Shown here: piece after piece, positions 41,546 through 52,901 of the stretch
Numbering within the stretch: the stretch's first letter is position 1
Layout: each line of letters opens with the position of its first letter
Source: Paratinospora sagittata
Lineage: Eukaryota > Streptophyta > Magnoliopsida > Ranunculales > Menispermaceae
Assembly: GCA_035771175.1 (NCBI GenBank)
Contig: CM069601.1
Span: forward strand, 4,114,001 to 4,178,000
Length of the DNA: 64,000 nt
Reading direction: 5' to 3'
The notes under the pieces: model-generated
Told to the model about the DNA's origin: nothing
Seen by the model: the letters and a program-made list of their open reading frames with translations, nothing else
Database searches by the model: none
Made by a program: the position numbers and the translations under genes

Positions 41546-44500
41546 ATGGCGGACAGCAAAGCGGTGACAATCCGGACGAGGAAATTCATGACTAACAGGC
41601 TTCTTTCGAGGAAGCAGTTTGTAAGTCTGTTTTGTTTTGGTCTTTGTAGTTTCATGTATATTCATCGTATCTGAGGAAAGGCAAGGTAGGACCTAGAGAT
41701 CTAATACTAACTGCTTTTTCCGTTATTTATGTTTTCTTTCCTTGGTATTTGTTCAGGTTATTGATGTTTTGCATCCAGGAAGAGCGAATGTTTCAAAGGT
41801 TTATAATTTTATCTTGCTTTTGTTTTTTGTGTTTTTTTTTTTTTTTTCTGTACAACTTAAATTCATGTGATTAGCTAATTACGTTTGTGGTTTGTGAGCC
41901 TGTTTTTTTTGTTAGTCCTAACGAACGTTGTTGTTTTGTTGTAGGCTGAGTTGAAAGAAAAATTGGCGAAGATGTATGAAGTGAAAGATCCTAATTCTAT
42001 ATTTGTGTTCAAGTTCAGGACCCACTTTGGAGGTGGGAAATCCACTGGGTTTGGGTTGATTTATGACTCGGTTGAGAATGCGAAGAAATACGAGCCCAAG
42101 TACAGGCTCATCAGGGTAAAAACTGACACCATTATTAGTTCATTGAGTAATGTTCTTGCTATCACTGTTATTTGCTAGATTGAGTTGCATTTCATGGATT
42201 TTTCTTGCTTATTTTGGTTGTACATGTAGCAATGCGGCTTTTGGTATTTTTTATGTTCTTTTTTTTCCCCTGGTCCTTTAGTCCCCTTATCATAGTCTTA
42301 AATTCTTAAAAAGCGAGCCATTTTAGGTAAGGACATTACATGTTATAACTTTTATTCCAAAGGAATAAGTGGTTGATGTAGAACAAGTTGCTCTTGATTT
42401 TATGGAGAAATATGACAAGAAGAAGAAGACTAAGCTGTAGAAATTCTGATTCAACTCCGTTTGAACGAGTCAACTCACGCCAAGTTTTTCCAATTCAGTC
42501 AAGTTTCTATTTTGAAGCTTTTTCACCTTTATCTAATTTTTTCTAGTTGCCTTTTCAAGTTTTTTATTTTTTTATAGATCTTTTTTGTTACTACTTTGAA
42601 GAAGTTTTTATTTTTATTTAATGCAATTACAAAGTATCTAAAAATGTCTAAATAGAGTTGTAATAACATTAGGAATTTGCTATAATATTATAGATAACTT
42701 ATGAAATTTATTTTTAAGTGTTTAAGGAAGATTCTAAGTTGCTTTAAGGGAGTTGTCTATATGAAAAGCTCCAATTACGAAAAGTACCATTCAATCGAAT
42801 CAAATTATCAATTATTGCTCTCTTTTCAAAGCAAATTTTGCTTTGTAGTGCCTTCCGGTGCATGGTGCGGCTGGTAGGGCACTAGACCCCCCAACCTCAA
42901 GGTTGGGGGTTCAATCCTTCTCTTCCCTTTTTGATAAATAAGTGGGAATTATCTCCTTTTAATAAAGTAGGGAGCAGGTGCCTACCTGCTATCCAGGTCC
43001 CCTTATTAGTAAATTTATGTTGTATTCAATTACTATGGTTCCCAATGAAACCTTTGTGGGTATGTATTTTCATGTAGGGCCTCTTGTTCTATCTTTCATT
43101 TAGTTATTTTTTTCACATTGAATGATTAGGATAGATTATTGAATTTGACTCCCTCAAAAAAGAGGTCTTAAAAGCATTTTTAAAGTCAATGCAACTAGAT
43201 TAGGTAGACAAATGATTGTATGGGTTATTTCTCTTAAAAGACTTCGGTTTTTCTTATTAGTCCTTGTTACTCTATTATATTTGCTCATGATTGTACCTAT
43301 AATCTATAGCAATAGCAATGTAAATACTTTTCACATATATTTTTAAATTCACATTATGCTCAATACCTTTCTTACAACTTAAAAAAGTCTAGTCTAAATA
43401 GTATTGTTGGTAATTTTAAAATAATGAAGAACATTATCTGGCAATTAAGCTTTTGTATGTTGAAAATTATGTTATAAATAGTATTTATAAACGTAGTTGT
43501 TGAGGGAGGTCAGAAATATGCCTAAGTTGCTCCTTGAAGCAAGGTACATATGTTAGGGCTGGCAAAAATTTGGGTACAGACAAATTCGGGTTTGGACAAC
43601 ACCTTATATTAACGAGTATATTGTGTCTGGACCTAGCCTGGCTTTAAATTCGGATGCATAACTCATGTTCAAACCTGGTTTGGTTTTAAAAATCGGGCCA
43701 CCCGATTTTGTCCAAATTATAGGCTTTTTATTTTTACTGTAGCTATACTTGTAGCATAATTTAGTCTTTAAATTAAATTTAGTAACAAGAATTATTAAAT
43801 TTCATTTCTTTTTGTTTATATTTGAGGACTTTAGGATTGGTAATGATTTAAGGAATAATGCTTGTGTGACATTGATACACTTTTTATTACATTGTTATTT
43901 AAAACTAATGAAGATATAATTTCTCTTCTTAAGTTTCTCTTATATTTACAAAACATAATTATTAAAATTATAATTTCTCTTAAAATTTTAGTGATTGTTT
44001 ATGATTACATATTTTTGACAAAAGAAATCTTAAATAAATAAAAGTAAAATTATTTAAGCCAACGTTCGGTTGGTTGAGTGGCTTGGGGCTCTCATCTTGG
44101 GAAACGAGATGATGAGTTTAACTCTCCACTAGTGTTGGCCATTAGGGACGTCTCCGACTCGAGTAACCAGGGACGCAAGGGATTAGTCGGGTTGGAACTA
44201 ATACCCTCGGTTATAAAAAAAAAAAAAAGGTGTAAAATGATTTAATTTTTAATATAAAAATCGGATAATATATATTAAATGTTCAGATTGCTTTGTTTTG
44301 ACTCGGCCTAGATTCAAATCCGAACGCAAGACCTTTGTCTGGATCCGCCTGGTAATTTAATAATTTTGTCTGTACTTGCTTTATTTCGGGCCATACAAAA
44401 CTAGACAACTGGGTCCGGACAAGCTTTTCCACTCCTATGTAGGGTAAGGTTATGTACAATAGACCTAAAGTGGTCCTGCCTCTCCTTGAACCCCTATATA

Positions 44501-45175
44501 TTTTTCTCTATTTTCTTAAAATAAGATGTACTTGAAACATAATAATATGAGTGACAACTATGAAATAACATTAGTTCTACTTTTAGTTCTATTCAATTTA
44601 TATTGCATATGTGATGTCTAGGCACCGCTTTGCCTTGGCAAGTAAATTGCTCAAACATTTGCTTTAGTACCTTGACAACAGCATGATAGAGATTTTTGGA
44701 AGTCCATAGAAAAATTATTACTAAAACCCCACATTGAATGATTTTGTTGTCACATTAGATATTTGTTTGGCGTTTCATAGGGACCACATCCATTAGATAC
44801 CTCCCTCCGGCCAACTGTGGGACTGTTTTACTAAGTCTTGTTGATTGGCTTTTGAGCATGTGATGCAAACAAATTGAGTTAACTTTGATTTTGAATCATT
44901 CCATGGTTTAATCCAACTGGTCATTTACTTGGTAATTTGAAAATGGCAGAATGGACTAGATACCAAGGTGGAGAAATCACGAAAGCAGTTGAAGGAAAGG
45001 AAGAACAGGACCAAGAAGATTCGTGGAGTAAAGAAGGTGAGTAAAGTAATTTTTACCATTATGTGTTTGGATCTATCTTCATCCTTCTGCCCTAATTTAA
45101 TGCTTCTGCAATTGGTGTTATTGTTATCTGCAGACCAAGGCTGGAGATGCTGCCAAGGGTGGAAAGAAGAAATGA
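41546..45175 (+). CDS. RPS24: 40S ribosomal protein eS24
   Basis: Exons 41546-41620, 41757-41798, 41945-42115, 44950-45036 and 45134-45175 join to 138 residues. Start [17 protein letters not shown], then [20 protein letters not shown], a 57-codon exon with [20 protein letters not shown] and [16 protein letters not shown], and the Lys/Arg-rich tail ([18 protein letters not shown]), ending GGKKK. This is the complete eS24 fold with its basic C-terminal extension, a small-subunit protein involved in pre-18S rRNA processing. All GT-AG splice sites are good. The third coding intron (42116-44949, 2834 bp) is unusually long for this gene and holds several short transposons. A leader intron precedes the ATG, as in many ribosomal protein genes. 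Confidence 0.96.
42843..43020 (+). mobile_element. SINE in eS24 intron 3
   Basis: Head GGTGCGGCTGGTAGGGC (box A-like) and GGGGGTTCAATCCTTC (box B), then AATAAGTGGGAATTATCTCC and AATAAAGTAGGGAGCAGGTG. It shares this order with 52556-52720, so both belong to one family. A CCCCCCAACCTCAAGGTTGG palindrome lies in the head. Confidence 0.65.
43554..44437. mobile_element. hAT-like non-autonomous element in eS24 intron 3
   Basis: Left end TAGGGCTGGCAAAAAT and right end complement TAGGAGTGGAAAAG form imperfect terminal inverted repeats typical of plant hAT elements. Subterminal parts carry repeated CGGGT/CCGGAC-type words (AAATTCGGGTTTGG, CTGGGTCCGGACAAG). The interior is AT-rich and non-coding, with a SINE nested at 44058-44235. 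The expected 8-bp duplication is not evident, so the ends are provisional. Confidence 0.45.
44058..44235 (+). mobile_element. SINE with A-tail nested in the hAT-like element
   Basis: TTCGGTTGGTTGAGTGGC (box A-like), GATGAGTTTAACTCTCC (box B-like), a GC-richer body (AGGGACGTCTCCGACTCG) and a terminal run of 14 A at about 44215-44228. Orientation is the same as eS24. Confidence 0.65.
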
Positions 45176-46943
45176 GCTTCTGAGGATTTTGCGTTGAATC
45201 CCCATCCTAATTTGACCACAAGGATCCCCTTTAGGTTTTTTGGTTATTTTATTTTTAGTTCAGGTTACAATTTTGGAATATTGCATGGCTTGTTAGTTCC
45301 ATTTTATTGTTTTACTATTTGGCTATTGTGGTTTAAATTTTAGAACCAAACGCATTTTGTTAGATTCTTCCATCATCACAACAAGATGTCTGATTAAATT
45401 TCTAGACGCGGAAGCTTTGGCTATCTTTTGTATTTTGTTTTTGTTGTGTGTGAAGATGTGGAGCATAACCCACTGCTAGGGCAAGTAGACTTTGAGAAAG
45501 ATCATTCTCTTCCTCCTAACCATGTAACCTTATGTGCTTGTGACCCGGCAGGTTGTGTGCATAGAAAACGAAATATACATTCACATATTGGTGGTTTTAA
45601 CTCTAAATTTTCTCTATACATTCACATATTAGATAAATATTATATTTTCTCTATCTTCGCTTGAAATAAAAATAGACCTTCCATAACGTTAAGCAAAAAA
45701 AAAAAAGGTTGGCTTAGGGGAAGTGCCTCCAACCTGAGGTTGAGTTTGAAATTGAAATTAAGAGACATGATTTTTTAATATGTTGGCCAACAAGTTTAAA
45801 GGCGTTTGTGACTGTCCGAAAGAAATTTTGATACCGTTGACCACCAAAAAATAAAAATAAATAAATAAATTAATAGGTGGCAGAGTAGGTGATACTTGGA
45901 TCTTACGTGCAAAGTGAGCTTATTAAACTGGAAAACTGAGTTTTTGTAGTAGTGGTAAGTTAAAGTGTAAATGCATTTATGCAATAAGTTAGTTGCAGCT
46001 AATGCGCGTTTATGGCGTATCTTAGCTAGAATTGCTGAGTTGTAAACAAATATTCCTATCCTTGTATGCCAAAAACTTGATGGAGCTTGATGTGGAGTTA
46101 GTACTCTTGGTGAGTAGTCTGCTCGATGATTGGATGGCACAAGCTTCTGGGTAGAAGCTATTAAGGCTTTGGGTAATTTTGCATTGTCTCCGAGGCAACA
46201 GAGCAAGAAATAAGATATGCGTCTATCATCATCCATACAGGCCTATGGCAAGATGAAGGCCATACAAACCATACGTTGTGTTCACTCTTTACTAGAAAAA
46301 TATCGATAAGAGGGCCTATGCTTAAACTTCATAATTTTATTCCAAAAATGATCTAAGAGTTGTACAAGACACCAACATAAGGCTAGAAGTGCGCACTTCA
46401 CCAAAACAATGGATGTAGCAAACATACTTAAAAGGGCTTATCGTCAGCGAAGAATTTTCCTTTTTTAAAAAACGGAGTTTCCATGAATAAAAAAAACTCT
46501 CAAACTTACGTTCTTATAATTTTCTTAATAATTTTTTTTTATGGAGTAACTCTCAAACATATTGATCACCAAACATACCTTCAAGTTTCAATTTCTCAAC
46601 AGAGTTTGGCGTGTACGTGTGAGAAACATGCAGCTTCTATCCCATGGAAAGTTGCCTTGCCTCCATTTTTATCCAAGACAAAATGCACTCATAAAACTAT
46701 TCCTCTTTTGTGGAACAGGGCATACTTACTCCATAACAATATAATTGCTCATTGATCAATGCTAAATGCACTACTATCTTTAAACGAAAAAAACAGTAAC
46801 TTAAACATACTTGTTTAAACCTCTTATGGGTCATAAACCAAGACAAACTAGTTCCACAGACTATCCAAGCGGGATGAATTGCCAATCGAGAACAAAGAAA
46901 AACTCCATCATGACAATATAAAAAACAAAAATATTCTGGAAAT
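45176..46943. other. Intergenic spacer between convergent eS24 and eL43
   Basis: 3' UTR of eS24 (to perhaps 45350) and of eL43 on the other strand (above about 46700). A tRNA-like relic may lie at 45705-45775 (GGCTTAGGGGAAGTGCC, TTGAGTTTGAAATTG) after an A-run, at low confidence. A 146-codon minus-strand frame at 45796-46236 shows no protein features and is not called. Confidence 0.5.
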
Positions 46944-49270
46944 TCAGCCTTCAACCTGCTCCCTCAGCCTCCTAATGGTGCTCCTGACAGTCACAGCACT
47001 AGCAGTGCTGCACAAACAATCAAGCAAACCGCAATGAGTAATAAGCACAAAACAAAGGAACATTATAAATGGAGAGTTCGATGGATGGGGCGAGAATTTA
47101 CTTCAAAGTGTAAGCACCGCCAGCTTTAACTTTGCCACAGTCCTTGCATCCCCAGATTCCAACAGCTTTCCTCTTCACTGAAAACTGCAAGAGCAAAATT
47201 ATTTAAATGACTAGAGGTTCAATATCAAAGTTGTGATGTCATATGGAAGCTCTAGACCCAAGAGTAGAAGACATGAATATGAAAATAAACTTACTTTTCC
47301 GCAAAACTCGCAGAAGTACTTGGAGTGCTGACTGACCTCCATCTTCTTAATCTGCTTCCGCAGACTTGCACCATACCGGGTACCTGAAATAGTAGTCATC
47401 CCATGTTACTACTACAATTCCAATTAGAATTGTCAAAGTCAGCAACAATTCTTCTTTCACTCATTTTATTGTTTCTATTTTGGTAATGCAAAGCCTAATT
47501 AACACTGAATGGCACATGCCCACTGAAAATGTAGATACACCTGACTCATGAGTTTGTACCCTATAACCATTGGCACCTCAAAAATAGGGCTTCCAGTAAA
47601 ACAATAATACCAAAAGCACTTGGTTGTCCTTGGATTATTAGAACATTCTGCAATGCAGCAAGGTTTTAATGCAATTTATGAACACATTCTGAAATCAGTC
47701 CAATTCCTGTCTGTTAATATATCTATATGAGGGAAACCTGATAGAAATATCAAGAATCAAGTTCAAAAGATACATTTCTGATCTTGAATTAACGAAGTCC
47801 CACAGTAGGGCATATGAGATCAATGAAAAATTCTTCTATGAATGCATAATGTATAATCTTTAGTTTATTGTTGTTGTAGTGTTGCACTACAATAATAACT
47901 GGCTTAAAAATTGATGGAGGCTCACCATATTTCCCGACAATTCCTGCCTTCTTTGTACGTTTAGTCTGCATCAACAGGCAACAACTACGATAAGAATTCA
48001 AACTTGAGCAATTAAAATAGTCAAAAACATTGGTATTGCATTTAAAACCATAAATTACCAAGAACAAAAGGTCTAGAATGAAAAGTCCAAAAGACTCAAA
48101 ATTCTCTCTTCTTTAAAAGTTAACAAAGCTCTAGCAAGGTATAAACTATTTTCTTCTATTCATCAATTCTTTTAAGAAATCACAGTGATTATCAGGTCCT
48201 TACAATTCCATTACCATTCTGATGTCAAACATTAAACATCAGACCAAGTTTTCATCATTGGATCCAAACCAAACACATGATTCGGCATGTGATGATTACG
48301 CACACCACTGAAAACTTAAGAACATAGTACAAAGTATCTAATAGCTAGCCTCAAGACCTGGTATGACATATAAAAAGAAGCATATTAAATTAACTAAAAA
48401 TTCTAAAAATAACAGACATAACAGAATTCAGCTATATATAATACAAACATAACAGGAAGTACTCTCTATTCTCTAATATGTAAACTGAAAAATGCTAAAG
48501 TGACATCCATAACGTACATTGATAGAAACATTTCCTTAATGCGCAATTGGATTGTCTCAAATCATGCACTACCGCATGATTCGATACAATCCAGTGTGTA
48601 TTAGAGGTCATGTTTCTATCAATGTATGCTATGGATGTCAATGTAGCGCTACTCATGTAAATCTAAACACATCCATGGATTGCACTCTTTTTCTCCTTCC
48701 TTTTTTATAGTTATTTTGGACTAAAATCCATTTCAAGAATATAAACCACAAGGAATTAAAGCTGGAGAAGCACAACAGTCAACAATTTAGTCGCCCTACT
48801 ACAAGTCGCGCATACACAAGCCCTAAACCCTAAAGCCAATCCAGAACACAAGCATCGAAGCTAACGAACAAATGACTCAAAAAAAGCAACTTTTTTCTCT
48901 TTCAACAAAAACAAGAGGATTCAAAGACATTCCCCTAAAGTGACCTCAAATAGGTAACTAAATTAACAAAAAAAAAAAAAAAATCCTCGCTTGGAATTCC
49001 ATCTCCAGCTCATTTCTCGCTTCAAATGAAAACAATTATTTAAAATGGAACTCCATTAGAAAAGATTCAAACTAGTTTAAAGCGCCAATATGAAAAAACA
49101 TTCCAAACAAGCATAAAGAACCAGAAGTTTTTCACGAGAAACTCCAACTTGTCACATAGAATGCCATGGATCTACTACCAAAGCAAACAGGGAAAAGAAA
49201 AAGAGAACGATGAATCAGATTTGTGAAGAAGAAAGAAGGAAGCAAAGATGATGAAAGTGTCGCTTACCAT
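46944..49270 (-). CDS. RPL37A: 60S ribosomal protein eL43 (L37a)
   Basis: Minus-strand exons 49270-49268 (ATG alone), 47965-47926, 47383-47295, 47184-47102 and 47007-46944 join to 92 residues, the standard length. Sequence [19 protein letters not shown] leads to the zinc ribbon with Cys39, Cys42, Cys57 and Cys60 (CEFCGK...GCKDCGK) and ends [13 protein letters not shown]. The protein sits in the large ribosomal subunit and is universal in eukaryotes. Splice sites are canonical (ATG|GTAAGC; GCAG|ACTAAACG). The first coding intron (1302 bp) contains a palindromic MITE. Intact. Confidence 0.96.
48494..48647. mobile_element. Palindromic MITE in eL43 intron 1
   Basis: The whole 154 bases fold back. 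Left arm TGACATCCATAACGTACATT and right arm complement TGACATCCATAGCATACATT start the pairing, GATAGAAAC follows on both, and the inner arms ATTGGATTGT...AATCATGC and ACTGGATTGT...AATCATGC pair around ACTACC (about 48575-48580). Terminal inverted repeats beginning GCTA of this length suggest a Mutator-type or foldback MITE. Target duplication is not clear. Confidence 0.75.
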
Positions 49271-49297
49271 CGCTGCAAGTCGATGAAGAACAAGAAC

Positions 49298-49450
49298 TAG
49301 GGTTTCGGATCTCTCGGCTTTTCGGACTCGGAAGAAAAACAAACACCGGCATCATTGTTTCCTATTTATACCTTAGAAGAATCTGTTAGGGCTTCGATAG
49401 AATGTGAACCGTGAAGAAAAATCTTGGGCCTTGGTGGGCTTAGCCCATGT
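49298..49450 (-). promoter_or_regulatory. eL43 promoter: telo-box, TATA and site II elements
   Basis: On the minus strand: telo-box AAACCCTAG (49306-49298), TATAAATAGG (49370-49361), and site II words TGGGCT/AGCCCA forming TGGGCTTAGCCCA (49435-49447) plus GGCCCA at about 49425-49430. This is the typical set for coordinated ribosomal protein gene expression in plants. Confidence 0.75.
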
Positions 49451-49772
49451 AGTTCGTCCTTCTGTTTAATGAGATTTTATTGGGTGCTTCTATTTCATGT
49501 GCTTTATAAACGTTCAACAATACACAACAAGTGAATATCGAGATTATTTTTGGTTGGGTGCATTTAGAATTACCAAATTTTAAATTCTCATCTTGTAACA
49601 CTCTGCAGTCAACTTATACGTTGACTTGTACATATTATCAGACGTATTTGTATGTGTATTTATATGTAGATAACCTTAGAATATGATGTTTGTGTGCATC
49701 CTAGTGTTGTAGGAACTCCGAGACCCTAGATAAGACACATAAGGTGACTTAGTAAAATTAAAAGTCTGGACA

Positions 49773-50036
49773 CTAGGAGCGCACTCCCGCTGGGAGAAGC
49801 GTGCTCCAGTGGTGGCAAACGAAACACTATTTTTGGGTTTGGAGTAGCAGAGCACTCCCAAATGGAGCAGGGAACAGCTTGCTCCTTAGGGTGGTAGACA
49901 AAAATCAACTCTTTAGAATTTGAGTAGAATTGGCTCCTAGGATGGAACAACGCGCTCCTTTCGTGTGACAAAAATAAGGCTTGTTTCTGGGCAAGGAATA
50001 GCATGCTCATTCTCAAGAGAAGCGCACTCCTGGGCG
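49773..50036 (+). repeat. Degenerate ~70-bp repeats within LTR D
   Basis: Four units alternate a GAGCGCACTCC-type word, a GGGARAAGCGTGCTCC-type word and a spacer with GACAAAAAT. They are seen at about 49778, 49850, 49928 and 50003. Strongly diverged from each other. Confidence 0.6.
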
Positions 50037-51124
50037 TCCTGATAGATTATTTAATATGGTTGGTGTAGCGGTTTAGCCACTTATAAAAATGATTTTTCTC
50101 TCTTCTCTTTATCATTCTAGTTGATTATAAGCCTGGAGAAGACGAACGACGAAAGGGGAAGAGGAGCGTTGATTAGGGTTGGCAATTCCTAAGGTTAGAT
50201 TTGTGATTTTTTTGTTAAAAATTACAGATTCTTGTTCATTTCTTTGATTTATTCAACATATGTGAAATTAGTTGGTTTTGGTGGATGTTTGGACAATTAG
50301 AGATTTTTGGGATGGAGCTATTTCATGGCTTTTGATGCTTAATTTATGGTTTCAAGTGAATAAATGATGAAAGTTAGAATTATGGCAAGTCAATTTGTAA
50401 AGAAATTGATGTTACAGTGTGCAAGCCCAAACCCAGCTGTTATTGAAGCAGTTGATGGTTTATGAGAGCTTAGGTTGGTATTTATGTGTGTTTTAGTTGG
50501 GGATTGTGATTAAATATGATCCTATTGTGAAAATTACAGAGAATTTTTTGTGAAATTACTGGATTTGGGTAAATTTTGCGATGTGATCAAGTGGTTTGGG
50601 GAACTGCGTGGTTTGGGGAACTGCTGGTGCAGTAGTTGTGTAGAGGGTGTAGTTGGTGATAGGAACCCATTATTGTGAGTATATGTTACCTTTGGTCTCA
50701 TATATGACATTATATGTATAAATGTGTTTATGAAATATAAGCATGTTATTGTTATCTGCATTTATATTTGAAATACATTAAATGTTTTCTAACTGCGCAT
50801 GTCTTGGATTTGGCTTAAGTTGGTCCTAGACATGGGTAATTATTAGGAATAAGACTCGCATGAATGGGTAATCACCATCTGTGGTTGGTGTTGTCCTAGT
50901 TAAGAATGAATTTCCCAGGAATGATTACTTAATGATGAGTATGCAGAGGACTAGGTGCTACCCTCGTAAATGCACAATGAGGGGTAAGTCTCACTCTAAT
51001 AGGATGATGGGTGATGATTGCATGGTTTTTCATTGGGTTTTGCATTATTTTTGCAAATGACTGATGTGACAAAATTTATATTGATCATGTATCCTCATTT
51101 GATTAGTTGCTTACATCGTGATGT

Positions 51125-52065
51125 TTACACTATTTTTTTTAAAGGATACAAACAAAAATATATTAATAACAAAACCGGAAAGCAAGATACAACAATAGGT
51201 TTGATTACCGGGGGTACTCTAACAAGCAAAAGAGAACAACAAAATAACTAATACAAACACACCTTACACAACAAAACCAAACATCAATTACAAACAATTT
51301 TCCCAATTTCTAACCCACTCATTAATTGAGTACGCCCCATTAATCTTGAAAGTAACCAACCAAGAGCTTACCAAAACAAGAATATCATTCTACAAAGACT
51401 CAACGCTTCTAAACACACCTTCAAAAACTCGTTGGTTTCTTTCAATCCAAATTGACCATAATGTAGCCAATGCACCTGACCTCATCACTTTCAAACCATC
51501 TCCATGAAGCCCTTTGAGTATTCTCCTAATCCAAGCACACTTCACATGAATTAGGAATAGTGAATTTGTCACCAAGTCTCATATTTCAATTCTCCCATAT
51601 TCTAGTAGAGAAAGGACATCCTAAGAAAAGGTGTTCCACTGTCTCTTCATCCTAAAAACAAAGAGGGCAAGCATGTGGAAGAAGGCACATGTGAGGAAAT
51701 ATTCTTTGAAGGACATCACCTATATTGTGCTTATTATGAATCAAAATCCACCCAGACACTTTAATTTTTTACGGAGCATGAGCTTTCCAAATGTTATGAG
51801 CTAGGGGGTGAACGGGAACAAAAGAAGATTTGCTAGAGAATGAGCCGAAGTTGTGAAAGGACCAAGAGAAGCTATTGGGTTGAGAGGAAAGATGATCCAA
51901 GTTTAGAAGAGGGAGTAAGGAATCTAATTTGGATTGTTGTCCAACTGTAAGAGAACTTAGGAGAAAAAGGTTCCAATGTGTGGGGGAAGCATAATCATTA
52001 TTTGAAATAAAATGAGTTATATTGTGGTTAGGGTAAGGTGAAAGGTGGTATAACCTAAGGACTAT
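51125..52065 (-). pseudogene. LINE (non-LTR) fragment: zf-RVT region
   Basis: Minus-strand frames show the C-terminal zinc-binding domain of plant LINE-like reverse transcriptases: ILIHNKHNIGDVLQR (about 51745-51700), CLLPHACPLCF.DEETVEHLFLGCPFSTRIWEN across 51695-51590, then LWSIWIERNQRVFEGVFRSVESL (51468-51390, the common 'LW.IW.ERN.R.F'). Upstream pieces are unassigned. Many stops. The 3' end abuts a T-run on the plus strand (poly(A) of the minus strand) at 51124-51132. ACTATTTTTT occurs at both edges (51120s and 52060s), a candidate target-site duplication. A 5'-truncated insertion inside LTR D. Confidence 0.8.
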
Positions 52066-52555
52066 TTTTTATTGATGCATATGTAATGTCATAGGTAAAA
52101 TATTCATTGAGCTTGTTGTAGCCCATCCAAACTCTCAATCTGTTCAGGAGGTGACATTAAGGGCACGGGTAAGGCAAGAGAAAAGTGACCACTATTTATG
52201 CTGAGTATTGAGATGTTTAGATAAACTTTTGTATTTTTGTATATGTACACGTATATATCACATTACTTATTGTATATTATAACTCCGGTGAGTGTGAACA
52301 TGTGTATATGATGGATAACTAGTTTGGTTATGTGAATGTGACATGATAGTATGGCTTGGTGTTTTGATATATATATATATATATATATATAATGAAATTG
52401 GATTATACAGGTTATGAGATAGGTCAAGGCCGACAACAGGGTGTCAGTGTGTCAGGAGATGATACGTGTAAGTATTGTGTTAGTCGTGACGTCACTTTAC
52501 GAAGAGGGTTGCGACACATCTCATCAATTAATAGTTGAGTCAAATATGAATGTGT

Positions 52556-52720
52556 AACGTTGGCTAGCCCCGATGGTGTGCATCCGAACCCCCTTTACTT
52601 GAGGTTAAGAGTTCAATTCGCTTCCCTTGTAAATAAGTGAGAGTTTTTATTTTTCCTTAAATAAAGTGGGAGTTAGACAGTGGTAATTAGTTCGTATGGT
52701 TCTCATTTAAGCCCCTTATG
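52556..52720 (+). mobile_element. SINE between LTR D and LTR A
   Basis: GGCTAGCCCCGATGGTGTGC (box A-like), AAGAGTTCAATTCGCTTCCC (box B), AATAAGTGAGAGTTTTTATT and AATAAAGTGGGAGTTAGACA. Same family as 42843-43020. Confidence 0.65.
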
Positions 52721-52901
52721 TCCCTCATCACTATGCTCTTCTCCTTGACCCTATTAAGAGGTATCAGTTTCTTCTAACTTTGTGTCAACATCCTCCGACC
52801 TTGGGTCACCACTTAAAAAAAAAAGAATATAATTGTAATTTTAAACAATGGTTTCCTCCATGTTACTTTGTTACGAGATTATATATGATTCAATTATGGC
52901 A

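Larger units (their letters stand above)
49594..52516 (+). mobile_element. Family D solo LTR with target duplication CATCT
   Basis: Starts TGTAACACTCTGCAG and ends GAGGGTTGCGACA. CATCT stands at 49589-49593 and 52517-52521. The layout parallels family A LTRs (same start word TGTAACAC, a TTGTGAGTATATGTTACC segment like A's CTGTGAGTATAG, and a TGACGTCA near the end), so it is a related chromovirus-type LTR. No internal domain is present, so it is a solo LTR left by LTR-LTR recombination. Without the LINE inside it the LTR is about 2 kb. Confidence 0.88.

Noticed and set aside
44058..44235. Possible tRNA gene because of A and B boxes
   Set aside because: The cloverleaf cannot be completed, and the A-tail and unrelated body mark it as a SINE. 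The same holds for 42843, 52556, 54919 and 63257.
45796..46236. 146-residue minus-strand open frame in the eS24-eL43 spacer
   Set aside because: No recognisable domain, skewed composition, and no splice or promoter context.
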